In this document: positions 35,931 through 44,804 of the stretch, one piece after another | Numbering within the stretch: the stretch's first letter is position 1 | Layout of the letters: the number at the start of each line of letters is the position of its first letter | Assembly (NCBI GenBank): GCA_043101845.1 | Contig: JBICHN010000011.1 | Coordinates: 1,674,001 to 1,738,000 of the forward strand | Source of the DNA: JBICHN01 sp043101845 | Lineage (GTDB): Bacteria > Planctomycetota > Phycisphaerae > Phycisphaerales > UBA5793 | DNA: 64,000 nt | Direction: 5' to 3' | The notes under the pieces: model-generated | What the model saw: only the letters and a program-made list of their open reading frames with translations | Told to the model about the DNA's origin: nothing | The model's database searches: none | Position numbers and translations under genes: made by a program

Positions 35931-37703
35931 ATGACGAACGCGAAGCGATTCACCATCGCTCATGTCACTCATGAAGCGGTGGAGAAGGTCGGAGGAATCG
36001 GAACCGTACTCGAAGGGCTCATCACAAGCCCGGAGTACCAGGCGGCCGTGCGCCGTTCCATCGTGGTCGGATCGATGGGCGGTCACTATCTCGAGAGCCC
36101 TTACAAGAGCCTCGGATCGACGACACGCCTCCTCTACTCGTCGATCGACGGAATCGACAAGGATGGCTTCGGACGGCGGTTGAGGCCGATCGAGTGGGCG
36201 TTCGATGTCCGTATCGCCTACGGAGTGCGCCGCTACCACGAAGACATCGAGAACCGGGTCGGCGACTCCGAAGTTCTGCTCATCGATGTCTCGAATCCGA
36301 ACACCGCCCGCCACAATCGATTCAAGGGTCGGCTCTGGGAGCGGTATGGGATCGACGCGGCGCGATATGAGCGCGACTGGGGATTCGAGGAATACAGCCG
36401 CCTTGCGGAGCCCTCGTTTTACGCCCTTTCAGCGCTCCTGCGCGATGAAGAGTTGCCGTGCTTCCTCTTCAGTCATGAGTTCATGGGTCTGCCGCCTTGT
36501 TACAAGGCGGAGATGGATGGAAACGACGCCTTCCGCACCGTCTTCCACGCCCACGAATGCTCGACCGCCCGCGCCATCGTCGAGCGGGAGATCGGCCATG
36601 ACACGGCGTTCTACAACATCATGCGGCAAGCCCGGGAACGCGGACTCTTTCTCGAAGATGTCTTTGGCTCGCAATCGAGCAATATGCGGCATGCGTTGAT
36701 CTCGCGTGTGCATCATCTCGACGCGGTCGCGGCGGTGGGGGATTACACCGCCGACGAACTCCGGTTTCTTAACGACGAACTCGCCCAGGCCAAGGTCGAG
36801 GTCGTGTACAACGGAACACCCGCCCGGGCGGTGTCGCTGGAGGAGAAACTCGACAGCCGCTCACGAATCGACGCCTGGGCTGAACGGGTGGCCGGCTTTC
36901 GACCGGACCTGCTCATGACGCATGTCGCGCGGCCGGTCGTCAGCAAAGGCTTCTGGCGCGACCTCAAGGTGGCGTCTCATCTCGACGCCCAACTGGCGGA
37001 GCGTGAACAGCGGGCGCTGCTCATTATCCTGACCTGTGGGGCGCCGCATCGGTCATTCGAGCAGGTCGAACAGATGTCGCGTGACTACGGATGGCCGATG
37101 CGCCACCGGACCGGGTTTCCCGACCTGTCGGGACCTGAAACGGAGATATGGCACGCCATCGAACCGTTCAACGCGACGCACACCCGTTTGCAGGTCGCGT
37201 TCGTGAACCAGTTCGGCTGGTCGCGCGATCGTCTGGGGTCGTCGCTCGACGCCGGCGCGACCTTCTCGGACCTTCGCCGCGCGACCGACCTCGAGTTCGG
37301 ACAATCGATCTACGAGCCGTTCGGGATCGCGCAGGTCGAGCCGCTGTCGAGCGGCGCGATTTGTGTCATCAGTTCGGTTTGCGGATGCCTTGGCGCATTT
37401 CGGCAAGCCGCTGAGTCGGTCGGTATGACCGCCGACGACCATCCGAACCTCGTCGTAGCTGATTACACCACGCTTGATTCACCGTGGTCGATCGACGACC
37501 TCAAGTCCATGTCGCAACGGCAACGGGACGACATCGAAAGTAGTGTCGCGCGGATCGTGGCCGAACAGATCCTTCGAAGATTGCCGTTGACGAATGAAGA
37601 TCGACGGCGACTCCTCGAGACCGGAAGCCAGGTCGCATCCCGGATGGGATGGGACTCGATCGTGCGCGACTCACTTCTGCCAATGCTCGACGCTATACGC
37701 TGA
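35931..37703 (+). CDS. GT-B glycosyltransferase, glycogen/starch synthase (GT5)-like
   Basis: This 590-residue protein shows the GT5-like N-terminal 'IAHVTHEAVEKVGGIGTVLEGL' (the glycine-rich ADP/UDP-sugar binding loop, KVGGIG). It also has a His-rich 'FHAHECSTARAIVE' segment, 'VVYNGTP', and the donor-site region 'SIYEPFGIAQVEPLSSGAICVIS'. The N-terminal domain fits starch synthase catalytic domains. Whether it makes glycogen or another glucan is not settled by sequence. No branching enzyme or glgC is nearby. Start ATG 35931, 88 bases after the previous gene. Confidence 0.82.
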   Translation: MTNAKRFTIAHVTHEAVEKVGGIGTVLEGLITSPEYQAAVRRSIVVGSMGGHYLESPYKSLGSTTRLLYSSIDGIDKDGFGRRLRPIEWAFDVRIAYGVRRYHEDIENRVGDSEVLLIDVSNPNTARHNRFKGRLWERYGIDAARYERDWGFEEYSRLAEPSFYALSALLRDEELPCFLFSHEFMGLPPCYKAEMDGNDAFRTVFHAHECSTARAIVEREIGHDTAFYNIMRQARERGLFLEDVFGSQSSNMRHALISRVHHLDAVAAVGDYTADELRFLNDELAQAKVEVVYNGTPARAVSLEEKLDSRSRIDAWAERVAGFRPDLLMTHVARPVVSKGFWRDLKVASHLDAQLAEREQRALLIILTCGAPHRSFEQVEQMSRDYGWPMRHRTGFPDLSGPETEIWHAIEPFNATHTRLQVAFVNQFGWSRDRLGSSLDAGATFSDLRRATDLEFGQSIYEPFGIAQVEPLSSGAICVISSVCGCLGAFRQAAESVGMTADDHPNLVVADYTTLDSPWSIDDLKSMSQRQRDDIESSVARIVAEQILRRLPLTNEDRRRLLETGSQVASRMGWDSIVRDSLLPMLDAIR

Positions 37704-37717
37704 CTTCAAAAGCGCAA

Positions 37718-37745
37718 CGAGCCGATCGCACTTGCGATCGGCTCG
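37718..37745. terminator. Bidirectional terminator between convergent genes
   Basis: CGAGCCGATCGC (37718-37729) and GCGATCGGCTCG (37734-37745) form a perfect 12-bp stem with an ACTT loop. It lies between the stops of the glycosyltransferase (37703) and the lipoprotein (37783). T-rich sequence follows better on the minus strand (TTGCGCTTTTG) than on the plus strand. Confidence 0.8.
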
Positions 37746-37782
37746 CTACCGTTATCTGGCGCGATGACTACGGCGTGCGGAT

Positions 37783-38103
37783 TCAGCCGCCGCCTTCGTC
37801 TCCAGCGTCTTCGGCGTTCACGGACGCGACGAATTCAGCCTTCTTCTCGTCGCTCATTTCATTCCACTCGGCCAGACAGTCGCCGCAGCAGAATCCCACG
37901 ACGACACCGTTGTATTCAGCGGTCTCCGCTTCGGGGTCGACCTCATGTTCGGGCATCATCGGACAGTTCGGGTTGAACGCGACGGTCTGAACGGCGGACT
38001 CAGCCGGCGTCGTCGCAGCGCTCTCCTCAGTCTCTTCGCCTGAACATCCAGTCAAGACGAGCGCGAAAGCCGCCACTCCAATTACGAGGCAGGTCCTCAA
38101 CAT
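37783..38103 (-). CDS. Small lipoprotein with a four-Cys, YHS/TRASH-like metal site
   Basis: This 106-residue protein has a lipobox LTGC with the lipidated Cys20. The body carries a 'NPNCPMMPEHEVD' segment (Cys47) and 'GFCCGDC' (Cys72, 73 and 76), then 'LAEWNEMSDEEKA'-like helix sequence. Spacing and surroundings resemble YHS or TRASH-type heavy-metal-binding domains, here periplasmic or envelope-attached. Copper or another soft metal is a reasonable guess, not shown. The C-terminus is acidic and glycine-rich. Confidence 0.75.
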   Translation of the reverse strand: MLRTCLVIGVAAFALVLTGCSGEETEESAATTPAESAVQTVAFNPNCPMMPEHEVDPEAETAEYNGVVVGFCCGDCLAEWNEMSDEKKAEFVASVNAEDAGDEGGG

Positions 38104-38204
38104 ACCGGGATCTCCTGTGGTACCGGGACAGAATGACGCGTGCGGGCGGACACCCGCCGCAAAAGATTCTAGGAGTCGAACGGGAATCGCTCCAATACAA
38201 GAAC

Positions 38205-38909
38205 TTAACGCAGTGGAGCCCGCTTCGGTTCGCCCGGTCGCCGGGGGTAGATCCGCGGCGTCGTTCGGTTCTTCTGAAGAATGACGACTCGGCCGGTCGG
38301 GCTCTCGATCGTTTCAACCACCTGGGCGTGAAGTCGATGGAGGGCCGCCTTCGCCTCCTCGATCTCCTCGGGAGCGCGGGCGCCCTTGACGGCGAAAACA
38401 AAGCCGCCCACGCGCGCGAGCGGAATCGACAACTCCACGAGCGTGTTGAGCCGGCCGACCGCACGGGCGACGACGACATCAAATCGGTCGCGATAATCGT
38501 GGCGCTGTTGTCCCAGCGTCTCGGCCCTTTCGGATACGACTCTCGCGTTCTCAAGTCCGAGGGCCTCGATGGCGCGCTGGAGAAACGCGGCCTTCTTGCC
38601 CGTGGCTTCGATCAGGGTGAAGTCGACTTCGGGCAGGCAGATCGCGAGGGGGATTCCGGGGAAACCGCCGCCCGAGCCGAGATCGGCGACTCTACGGGCT
38701 TCGGCGCCGACCAGAGGTCCAATCAGTGTGAGGCTGTCGAGCACATGCCGCTCCCACGCGGTCGCCTCGTCGGTGATCGCGGTGAGGTTCATCCGCTCGT
38801 TTTCGCGCAGCATGAGCGTAAGAAACTGATCGAGCCGATCGAGGTCTCCATGCTCGAAAGCCACGCCGAGGTCGGCGGCGCGGGCTTCGAAGTCGGTTGG
38901 AATCGTCAT
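38205..38909 (-). CDS. rsmG: 16S rRNA (guanine-N7) methyltransferase RsmG
   Basis: This 234-residue SAM-dependent enzyme methylates G527 of 16S rRNA (E. coli numbering). It shows 'RMNLTAITDEATAWERHVLDSL' and the SAM-binding 'VADLGSGGGFPGIPLAI', with 'VVARAVGRLNTLVELS' further on, all RsmG landmarks. The ATG at 38909 is chosen because GGGAG lies six bases before it. An ATG five codons upstream lacks one. The usual gidA/parAB neighbours are absent. It starts 21 bases after the CPBP gene stop. Confidence 0.95.
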   Translation of the reverse strand: MTIPTDFEARAADLGVAFEHGDLDRLDQFLTLMLRENERMNLTAITDEATAWERHVLDSLTLIGPLVGAEARRVADLGSGGGFPGIPLAICLPEVDFTLIEATGKKAAFLQRAIEALGLENARVVSERAETLGQQRHDYRDRFDVVVARAVGRLNTLVELSIPLARVGGFVFAVKGARAPEEIEEAKAALHRLHAQVVETIESPTGRVVILQKNRTTPRIYPRRPGEPKRAPLR

Positions 38910-38930
38910 TCGCTCTCCCGTCATTCTCGC

Positions 38931-39665
38931 TCAGCCGAAGATGAGCTCGTATCCGATGGCGAGAATGACGATATCCGCGATGACATGGCTGACATAGCCG
39001 GGCCAGATCGAGCGGTACCGGAGGTACAGCCACGACCAGATGGCGCCACCGATCCAGACGCCCGCCGATCCGAGGATGGTGACCGTCCATCCCACCTGCA
39101 GTCGAAGGGCGATGACATGATGGATGGTGAAGAGCGTCGCCGAAAGCGCCACGGCGGGGACCGGCGCCACGATCGCCTCACATTGTTGATAGACGAACCA
39201 ACGCCAGACATACTCTTCGAGAAGCGCGTTCACCGCGCAGAGATACACCGCGAACGCGATGTAGCGCGCCGGATCGCCGATGCCGTTCTGCGACGCCGCA
39301 CTGCGAAGCGCCTCGGCGTCGATGACACCACCGGCGATCACATACGCGGAGTAAATGCCCGCGCCGATGAGAGCGCCGGTCGCCAATCCGGCGGCGTTAC
39401 CCAGCCTCGACGGCCGGGCGACGCCCAACGGTTCGCGCTCTACGAGTCGATGCCAGACCAGTGGCGCCAGCAGAATCCACAGCTTCGACGCAAAGTAGAT
39501 CGACTGACCGACCGGCCCGGGCGCCACGCCCATCGCCATGACCGTCCCGATCGTGGGCGCAGGAACGAGCAGCGCGAGCGCAACGAGCGCACGACGGCGA
39601 TCTCGTGAAGCATCGAGTCGAATCGGTTCGGCGTTCACGGCGCCGTATTGTTGGGAGTTCGTCAT
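38931..39665 (-). CDS. CPBP-family intramembrane glutamic endopeptidase
   Basis: This 244-residue protein has about seven hydrophobic segments. The family's three motifs are visible: EE-x3-R in 'NALLEEYVWRWFVYQ', 'LFTIHHVIA' supplying the second-motif His, and 'YVSHVIADIVI' supplying the third. In eukaryotes the family includes Rce1. In bacteria roles range from bacteriocin immunity to unknown membrane proteolysis. The ATG at 39665 is used, because the extra residues from 39749 do not look like part of the protein. Confidence 0.88.
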   Translation of the reverse strand: MTNSQQYGAVNAEPIRLDASRDRRRALVALALLVPAPTIGTVMAMGVAPGPVGQSIYFASKLWILLAPLVWHRLVEREPLGVARPSRLGNAAGLATGALIGAGIYSAYVIAGGVIDAEALRSAASQNGIGDPARYIAFAVYLCAVNALLEEYVWRWFVYQQCEAIVAPVPAVALSATLFTIHHVIALRLQVGWTVTILGSAGVWIGGAIWSWLYLRYRSIWPGYVSHVIADIVILAIGYELIFG

Positions 39666-39716
39666 GATCCTTCCGCGAGCGGGAAGCGAGAAACGAAGAT
39701 GAGGGATACCGGACCG

Positions 39717-41162
39717 ATGAGCGCTGAGGACTTTCGCGCTGCGGGACATGCGATGATCGACTGGATCGCCGACTATCTCGACGGGGGAGTGACGGCCTTT
39801 CCGGTGTTGTCACGCGCGAATCCCGGTGAGATCGCCGCGTCCGTCGGTGGACCGCCGCAGGAGCCCGAGGCCTGGGCTGAGATCTGGCGGGAGTTCGAGC
39901 GCGACATCCTTCCAGGCGTGACGCACTGGCAGTCTCCTCAATTCTTCGCCTACTTCCCGGCGAACACTTCCTTTCCTGCGATCCTCGGTGAACTCCTGTC
40001 CGCAGGACTCGGGGTCAACGGGATGCTCTGGTCGACGAGTCCGGCGTGTACGGAACTCGAGGAACGGGTCCTCGACTGGCTCGTGGATCTTCTCGGACTG
40101 CCCGAAGCATTCAAAGGTGGGGGGGTCATACAGGACACGGCGTCGAGCGCCTCGCTCTGCGCGCTGCTCGCGGCGCGTGAGCAGTCGCTCGAATGGGCGG
40201 GCAACGTGCGGGGCCTCGGTTCGTGCGACGCCCAACTCGTCGTGTACACCTCGGATCAGGCGCACTCGTCCATCGAAAAGGCGGCGATGATCGCCGGCGT
40301 CGGACGGCGAAACTGTCGTCTGATCGACACCGACTCGAGCTTTGCGCTGCGACCCGATGCGCTCAAGGCCGCGGTCACAGACGATCTGAACGCCGGGCGG
40401 CGGCCGTGTTTCGTGTCCGCTACGCTCGGAACCACCTCATCGCTCGCGAGCGATCCGATTCGTGCGATTGGTGAGATCTGTCGTGCGCACGACATCTGGC
40501 TGCATGTCGACGCGGCGATGGCGGGGACGGCGCTGCTCTGCCCGGAGTTTCGCTCGATCGCCGACGGTCTCGAGTTCGCCGATTCGTTCTGCTTCAACCC
40601 CCATAAGTGGATGTTCACGAACTTCGATCTCGACGCGTTCTATGTGCGGAATCCCGAGCGGCTCGTGCGCACGCTTTCGATCGACCCAGAATACCTCCAG
40701 GCGAGTCAGGCGGATCATGTCGTGAACTATCGTGACTGGCATGTGCCGCTTGGCCGGCGCTTTCGGGCGCTCAAGCTCTGGTTCGTCATTCGAACATTCG
40801 GTGTGGAAGCGCTTCGCGATCGCATTCGACGGCATGTCCAGCTGGCGCGCGAATTCGCGATCTGGATGGAGCAGGATCCACGCTTCGAGCTCGTTTCTCC
40901 ACAGCATCTCAATCTCGTGTGCTTTCGACTTCGGGGTGGCGACGAGGTCAATCGCCGGCTGCTTGATCGAATCAATGCGGACGGGAGGATGCACCTTACT
41001 CATACGCGATTGAACGATCGGTTCACGCTTCGACTCTGTGTCGGGCAGACCACCACCGAGCGATCGCATGTCGAGAACGCCTGGTCGATCATCCAGACCA
41101 TGGCGAGCGAGGTGACCGGAGGTCAGCCGGGCATGGACCCCGAAACCGCGTCGTCAGGTTGA
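39717..41162 (+). CDS. PLP-dependent group II amino-acid decarboxylase (aromatic-L-amino-acid type)
   Basis: This 481-residue enzyme begins with the family opening 'FRAAGHAMIDWIADYL'. 'SPQFFAYFPANTSFPAILGELL' and 'LWSTSPACTELEERVLDWL' follow. The cofactor sites are 'WLHVDAAMAG' (Asp265) and 'CFNPHKWMFTNFD' with the PLP Lys297. These blocks match aromatic-amino-acid (DOPA/tryptophan/tyrosine) decarboxylases best. The amine product is unknown. ATG 39717 is used because AGGGA lies 10 bases upstream and the family sequence begins there. ATG 39699 is an alternative. It diverges from the CPBP gene. Confidence 0.92.
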   Translation: MSAEDFRAAGHAMIDWIADYLDGGVTAFPVLSRANPGEIAASVGGPPQEPEAWAEIWREFERDILPGVTHWQSPQFFAYFPANTSFPAILGELLSAGLGVNGMLWSTSPACTELEERVLDWLVDLLGLPEAFKGGGVIQDTASSASLCALLAAREQSLEWAGNVRGLGSCDAQLVVYTSDQAHSSIEKAAMIAGVGRRNCRLIDTDSSFALRPDALKAAVTDDLNAGRRPCFVSATLGTTSSLASDPIRAIGEICRAHDIWLHVDAAMAGTALLCPEFRSIADGLEFADSFCFNPHKWMFTNFDLDAFYVRNPERLVRTLSIDPEYLQASQADHVVNYRDWHVPLGRRFRALKLWFVIRTFGVEALRDRIRRHVQLAREFAIWMEQDPRFELVSPQHLNLVCFRLRGGDEVNRRLLDRINADGRMHLTHTRLNDRFTLRLCVGQTTTERSHVENAWSIIQTMASEVTGGQPGMDPETASSG

Positions 41163-41244
41163 CTCGGTCGCCGGGCGTTCCAAAATCCGACGCCCCGGAT
41201 CTCGAGTATTCGCTCTTGGACCAATCCGCGACCGGACCTGATTG

Positions 41245-42375
41245 ATGACGACGCCGACGACCGACCCGACGAAAGCCCTCGAGAAGACCGACCGCTGCGG
41301 TGATCTCGATCATCGCCCGCGTGTGTTACTCGGAAAGATGGGACTCGATGGACACGACCGGGGCGTCAAGCTCATTGCACGCGCCCTTCGCGACAGTGGT
41401 GTTCATGTGATCTACTCGGGCCTGTGGCAGACTCCCCGGTCGCTCGCCATCTCCGCTCGCGATGAAGATGTGGACTGTATCGCGGCGTCCATGATGTCGA
41501 ACAGTCACCTCGCCCTCGTGCCGAAGCTCATTGAAGAGTGCGCCCGGGTGGGACGACCCGACATGGTCGTGAACATCGGCGGCATCATTCCGCAGGAAGA
41601 CATCCAGAAGATGTACGATGCGGGCGTTCACGAGGTCCATCGGACCGGCGTCGGCATGCTCGACATCGTCGAATCGGTGCGCCGCGCCACGAAACCGTAC
41701 CCCGCGCGACTTGAGTCCGGGCATGCGACGGCGCAACTTGCGCGGAACATCAGTCTCGCGCATGACGGTCGCCTCGAGGACGACGGCGGCGTCGCCCGAA
41801 AGCGGCCGGAGCGGGTGATCGGACTGACCGGATCGCCCGGCGCCGGAAAGAGCACCCTCGTCGCGTCGCTTGCCGGTGAGTTCGTGCGTCGCGACCTCGG
41901 CCGGCTCGCGGTCGTCGCGTTCGATCCGTTGAGCCCGATTACCAGTGGCGCCTTGCTCGGCGATCGGCTGCGCGTCGATTTCAACAATCTCGAAGAGGCC
42001 GTCTTCTACCGCAGTCTCGCGATCACCGGCGAAGACTACGCGAGCCTGCCAGGAATCCTCGATCTCATCGGCGGCGCCGGCTTCGACACCGTCATCGTTG
42101 AAACGGTGGGGGCGGGGCAGAACGATGTCGCGATCCGCGAGTTCGTCGACCGCACCGCGGTCACCCTCACGCCGGGTATGGGCGACGCGGTCCAGATGGA
42201 CAAGGCGGGCCTGCTCGAGATCGCCGACCTGTTCGTCTGCAACAAGGCGGACTTCCCCGGCGAGTCGAATCTAGTCCGCGACCTCCTCGACATCGCCGCG
42301 GGACGACCCATCTTCGAGACGATCGCGACCCGCGGGAAGGGCGTGCCGGAACTGCTCGAAGGTCTCCTCGCCTGA
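41245..42375 (+). CDS. B12-binding domain fused to MeaB-like GTPase, without a mutase domain
   Basis: This is a 376-residue protein. Residues 25-150 are the cobalamin-binding domain of methylmalonyl-CoA mutase type, with the DxHxxG motif at 35-40 and 'SMMSNSHLALVPKL' and 'GGIIPQEDI'. Residues 190-376 are a G3E GTPase of the MeaB/ArgK type, with Walker A GSPGAGKS at 196-203, 'FDPLSPITSGALLGDR', 'VETVGAGQND' and the NKAD base-recognition motif. This is the order of the first two parts of IcmF, but the catalytic mutase barrel is missing. The GTPase lacks the C-terminal dimerisation arm usual in free MeaB. An acyl-CoA mutase subunit encoded elsewhere is the likely partner. Confidence 0.92.
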   Translation: MTTPTTDPTKALEKTDRCGDLDHRPRVLLGKMGLDGHDRGVKLIARALRDSGVHVIYSGLWQTPRSLAISARDEDVDCIAASMMSNSHLALVPKLIEECARVGRPDMVVNIGGIIPQEDIQKMYDAGVHEVHRTGVGMLDIVESVRRATKPYPARLESGHATAQLARNISLAHDGRLEDDGGVARKRPERVIGLTGSPGAGKSTLVASLAGEFVRRDLGRLAVVAFDPLSPITSGALLGDRLRVDFNNLEEAVFYRSLAITGEDYASLPGILDLIGGAGFDTVIVETVGAGQNDVAIREFVDRTAVTLTPGMGDAVQMDKAGLLEIADLFVCNKADFPGESNLVRDLLDIAAGRPIFETIATRGKGVPELLEGLLA

Positions 42376-43091
42376 GTTCCGCCGCCCATCGCGCATCAGC
42401 AGGAGGCGCCGGTGACCGAACATCGACGAGGCGTCTAGGCGTTATGTAAAGTTCGGCGAACGCTGACGGAGAACCTCCCAACCGTTCGACCACCGTCAGC
42501 TTGCGCAGATTCAAACCCGGGCGGGGACCGTTAGTCGACCGATGACCGGCGACGGTCATTCGGAACGAGCACGAGATTCAGGACGCGGAACTTCGTCTGA
42601 CGAGTTCGATATGAATTCGCGTTCAGCAGGAGTTGAGGCGGACGAAGCGCCACATGGCTCCCAGGACCAGGCCGTAAGTTCGAATGCCAGCCCCCTGGAC
42701 GCGATTCTGATCGGATCCGTCTCGAGTGTCGAACTGCAACGATGAGCGTGCGCATTACATTTCGCGGAGTCTGATTTGAATCTGTACACAACCGTGCAAA
42801 GCGACGGCGTCGCATACAGAATGATTCAGACCGGCCGGGACTGGACGCCACCAGGAGTGTTCACTGTGGCGCCGTCCGTCACTCAGCCGCGACACCCCTA
42901 TCGCGTCCTATAATGACTGTTATGTAAAATAGGATGGCGATGTGGCGGTCCTGCGGCGGGTTTCTATCAGACCCGTCCGATGAGAACGCAAGTCCGGCCG
43001 CCTCGGGCCGGAGGTCGTTCAGGCGTTCACGGCGCCCGTAGAATCGGGCCATCAACGAATCGAACTCACACCCAATCCTCTGGAGGCGGAG
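42376..43091. other. Gene-free stretch with a 10-bp direct repeat
   Basis: About 700 bases hold no open frame with credible protein sequence on either strand. The 10-mer GTTATGTAAA occurs at 42441-42450 and again, in the same orientation, at 42919-42928. The first copy is followed at once by the short palindrome GTTCGGCGAAC (42451-42461). The stretch between is less GC-rich by eye than the flanking genes. It may be the remains of an inserted element, but no recombinase or transposase fragment is recognisable. Confidence 0.45.
42993..43012. promoter_or_regulatory. Hairpin ahead of the thioredoxin-like gene
   Basis: TCCGGCC (42993-42999) and GGCCGGA (43006-43012) form a 7-bp stem with a 6-base loop, 80 bases before the thioredoxin-like start. 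There is no T-run. It could be a leader structure. The evidence is the sequence only. Confidence 0.3.
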
Positions 43092-43643
43092 ATGGCTCTG
43101 ACCCCGTCCACGATGGTCGAACTCGGTACCGAGGCTCCGGATTTCGCGCTGCCCGACACGGAGGGGCATCTCGTTCGAAAGTCCGACTTCGATGACGCGA
43201 AGGCCCTTCTCGTCACCTTCATGTGCAACCATTGCCCGTTCGTGATTCATGTGCGCGATGAACTCGCCCGGCTTGGTCGTGACTATCAGCCGAAGGGTGT
43301 CGGAATGGTCGGGATCAACTCGAATGATGTCGCGAGTTACCCTCAGGATTCGCCCGAGCGGATGCGCGAGGAAGTCAAAGAGGCCGGATACAGCTTTCCG
43401 TATCTCTTTGACGAAACTCAGGAGGTCGCTCGCGACTTCGGGGCGGCGTGCACTCCGGATTTCTTTCTCTTCGACGAGAACCGCAAGCTCGTCTATCGAG
43501 GTCAACTCGACGACAGTCGGCCGAACTCAGGAATACCGGTGACCGGTCGCGATCTTCGCGCTGCGATCGATGCGGTGCTTGCCGGCCGACAAGTTCCTGG
43601 CGATCAGAAGCCAAGCATGGGCTGCAATATCAAGTGGAAATGA
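43092..43643 (+). CDS. Thioredoxin-fold redoxin (AhpC/TSA-like) with CxxC
   Basis: This 183-residue cytosolic protein has 'LGTEAPDFALPDTEG' and 'LVTFMCNHCPFVIHVRDELARL' with a CNHC redox pair (about residues 45-48). 'GINSNDVASYPQDSPERM' and the cis-Pro region 'AACTPDFFLFDE' follow. This is the widespread 'thioredoxin family protein' of about 185 residues, thought to reduce or relay disulfides. Its exact partner is unknown. No signal peptide is seen. GGAGG lies just before the ATG at 43092. Confidence 0.88.
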   Translation: MALTPSTMVELGTEAPDFALPDTEGHLVRKSDFDDAKALLVTFMCNHCPFVIHVRDELARLGRDYQPKGVGMVGINSNDVASYPQDSPERMREEVKEAGYSFPYLFDETQEVARDFGAACTPDFFLFDENRKLVYRGQLDDSRPNSGIPVTGRDLRAAIDAVLAGRQVPGDQKPSMGCNIKWK

Positions 43644-43667
43644 CGACGACGACCTTGACGCGTGGCG

Positions 43668-44804
43668 TTACGAGCTCGCTGCGAGGCGGTGAACGAGTTC
43701 CGACGCGCCCGCTCGTTCGATGGCGGCCTCACCCGCGGCGGTAAGTCGGAGCGCGCCGTTCGTTCGTTCAACATAGCCCCGCCGGCGCAACTCGCTCTCC
43801 ACGCGTCGAAGCTTGGATGAGGTCCAGCCGAACCGGGGCAGAATTCTCGAATCCGAGACGCCGCGGCCGCCTTCGGACTTCAAGTGGTAGAGCAGAAGTC
43901 GACGGTCGAGTTCGCGCAGCACCCGTCGACGCGTCACGAGCCGGGCGAGCAGCCCGTGCTGAGGAGATCCAATCCATGCAGTAAGAAAGAATGCCCCCGC
44001 CGTGACCGCCATGGCGCCCGCGATCGAGCAGTTCAAGGGCTTCGAGACGAGATAGCCACAGGATGATGCGGCGACACCGATGATCACGGATCCGACGAGC
44101 AGCAGCGATAGTCGATTCGTCAGGAGATATGCGGTCGCTGGCGGGACGATGAGCATCGCGACGACGAGAATGGCGCCGACCGATTCAAACGCGCTCACGA
44201 CCGTGATCGAAACGGCGGTCATAAGCAGGTAGTGCATCAGTCTTGGCGCGTAGCCGAGCGAGCTCGCAAGCTCGGCGTCGAAAGTCGTGATTTTCAACTC
44301 CTTATACAGGCCAACGACCAGAACGAGGTTGAAGATGAGCACCGCCGCCCCGACCCATATCGCCTTGTACGGCAAGATGGCGCCGAAGAGGGTGATTTCG
44401 TCAAACGGGGCGTACGCAATCTCACCGTAAAGCACGCAGTCCTGGTCAAGATCGACCTGGGCCGCGTAACGGCTGATGAGAATGATGCCGATGGCGAACA
44501 ATGCGGGGAAGACGACCCCGATCGACGCATCCTCATACACCCGTCGACTCCGGTGAATCAATTCGACGAGCGCAACGGTGACGACGCCGAGGGCGCCGGC
44601 GCCGATCAGCATGGGCGCCGGCGCGCGGCTGCCGCTGAGAAGAAACGCGATCGCGATTCCGGGAAGCACGGCATGGCTGATCGCGTCCCCGAGCAGCGCC
44701 ATCTTGCGCAGGACCAGAAAGGAGCCCACAAGGGCGCAGTTCGTCGCCACGATGGCGCCGACGGCGAGTATGACCCAGGTCTCCGGGGCGATGATCGACA
44801 TCAT
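43668..44804 (-). CDS. Metal ABC transporter permease with C-terminal winged-helix domain
   Basis: This 378-residue protein has about eight membrane segments of the ABC-3 (ZnuB/MntB) type (about 1-285). Landmarks are 'LRKMALLGDAISHAVLPGIAIAFLLSG' and 'ALFAIGIILIS'. The last 85 residues are soluble and look like a DtxR-like winged helix ('LLLYHLKSEGGRGVSDSRILPRFGWTSSKLRRVESELRRRGYVERTNGALRLTAAGEAA'), but there is no metal-binding domain after it. The ATG overlaps the preceding permease stop by four bases. This is the last gene of the metal-uptake operon. Confidence 0.88.
   Translation of the reverse strand: MMSIIAPETWVILAVGAIVATNCALVGSFLVLRKMALLGDAISHAVLPGIAIAFLLSGSRAPAPMLIGAGALGVVTVALVELIHRSRRVYEDASIGVVFPALFAIGIILISRYAAQVDLDQDCVLYGEIAYAPFDEITLFGAILPYKAIWVGAAVLIFNLVLVVGLYKELKITTFDAELASSLGYAPRLMHYLLMTAVSITVVSAFESVGAILVVAMLIVPPATAYLLTNRLSLLLVGSVIIGVAASSCGYLVSKPLNCSIAGAMAVTAGAFFLTAWIGSPQHGLLARLVTRRRVLRELDRRLLLYHLKSEGGRGVSDSRILPRFGWTSSKLRRVESELRRRGYVERTNGALRLTAAGEAAIERAGASELVHRLAASS

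Noticed and set aside
38133..39608. Plus-strand open frame of 491 codons spanning rsmG and the CPBP gene
   Set aside because: It runs antisense across two genes with clear family motifs and is Arg/Asp/Gly-rich.
42441..42461. Integron attC-like site at the first GTTATGTAAA copy
   Set aside because: GTTATGT does not fit the GTTRRRY core, no paired R''/L'' boxes are found at a proper distance and no integrase is present.
42674..42690. tRNA T-loop-like sequence (GTAAGTTCGAATGCCAG) in the gene-free stretch
   Set aside because: The flanking five bases do not pair and no acceptor, D or anticodon arms are present. It could be a decayed tRNA piece but cannot be supported.
42531..42851. Open frames in the gap between the B12/GTPase gene and the thioredoxin-like gene
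   Set aside because: They have low-complexity, Arg/Ser-rich translations, no ribosome-binding sites and no family resemblance.
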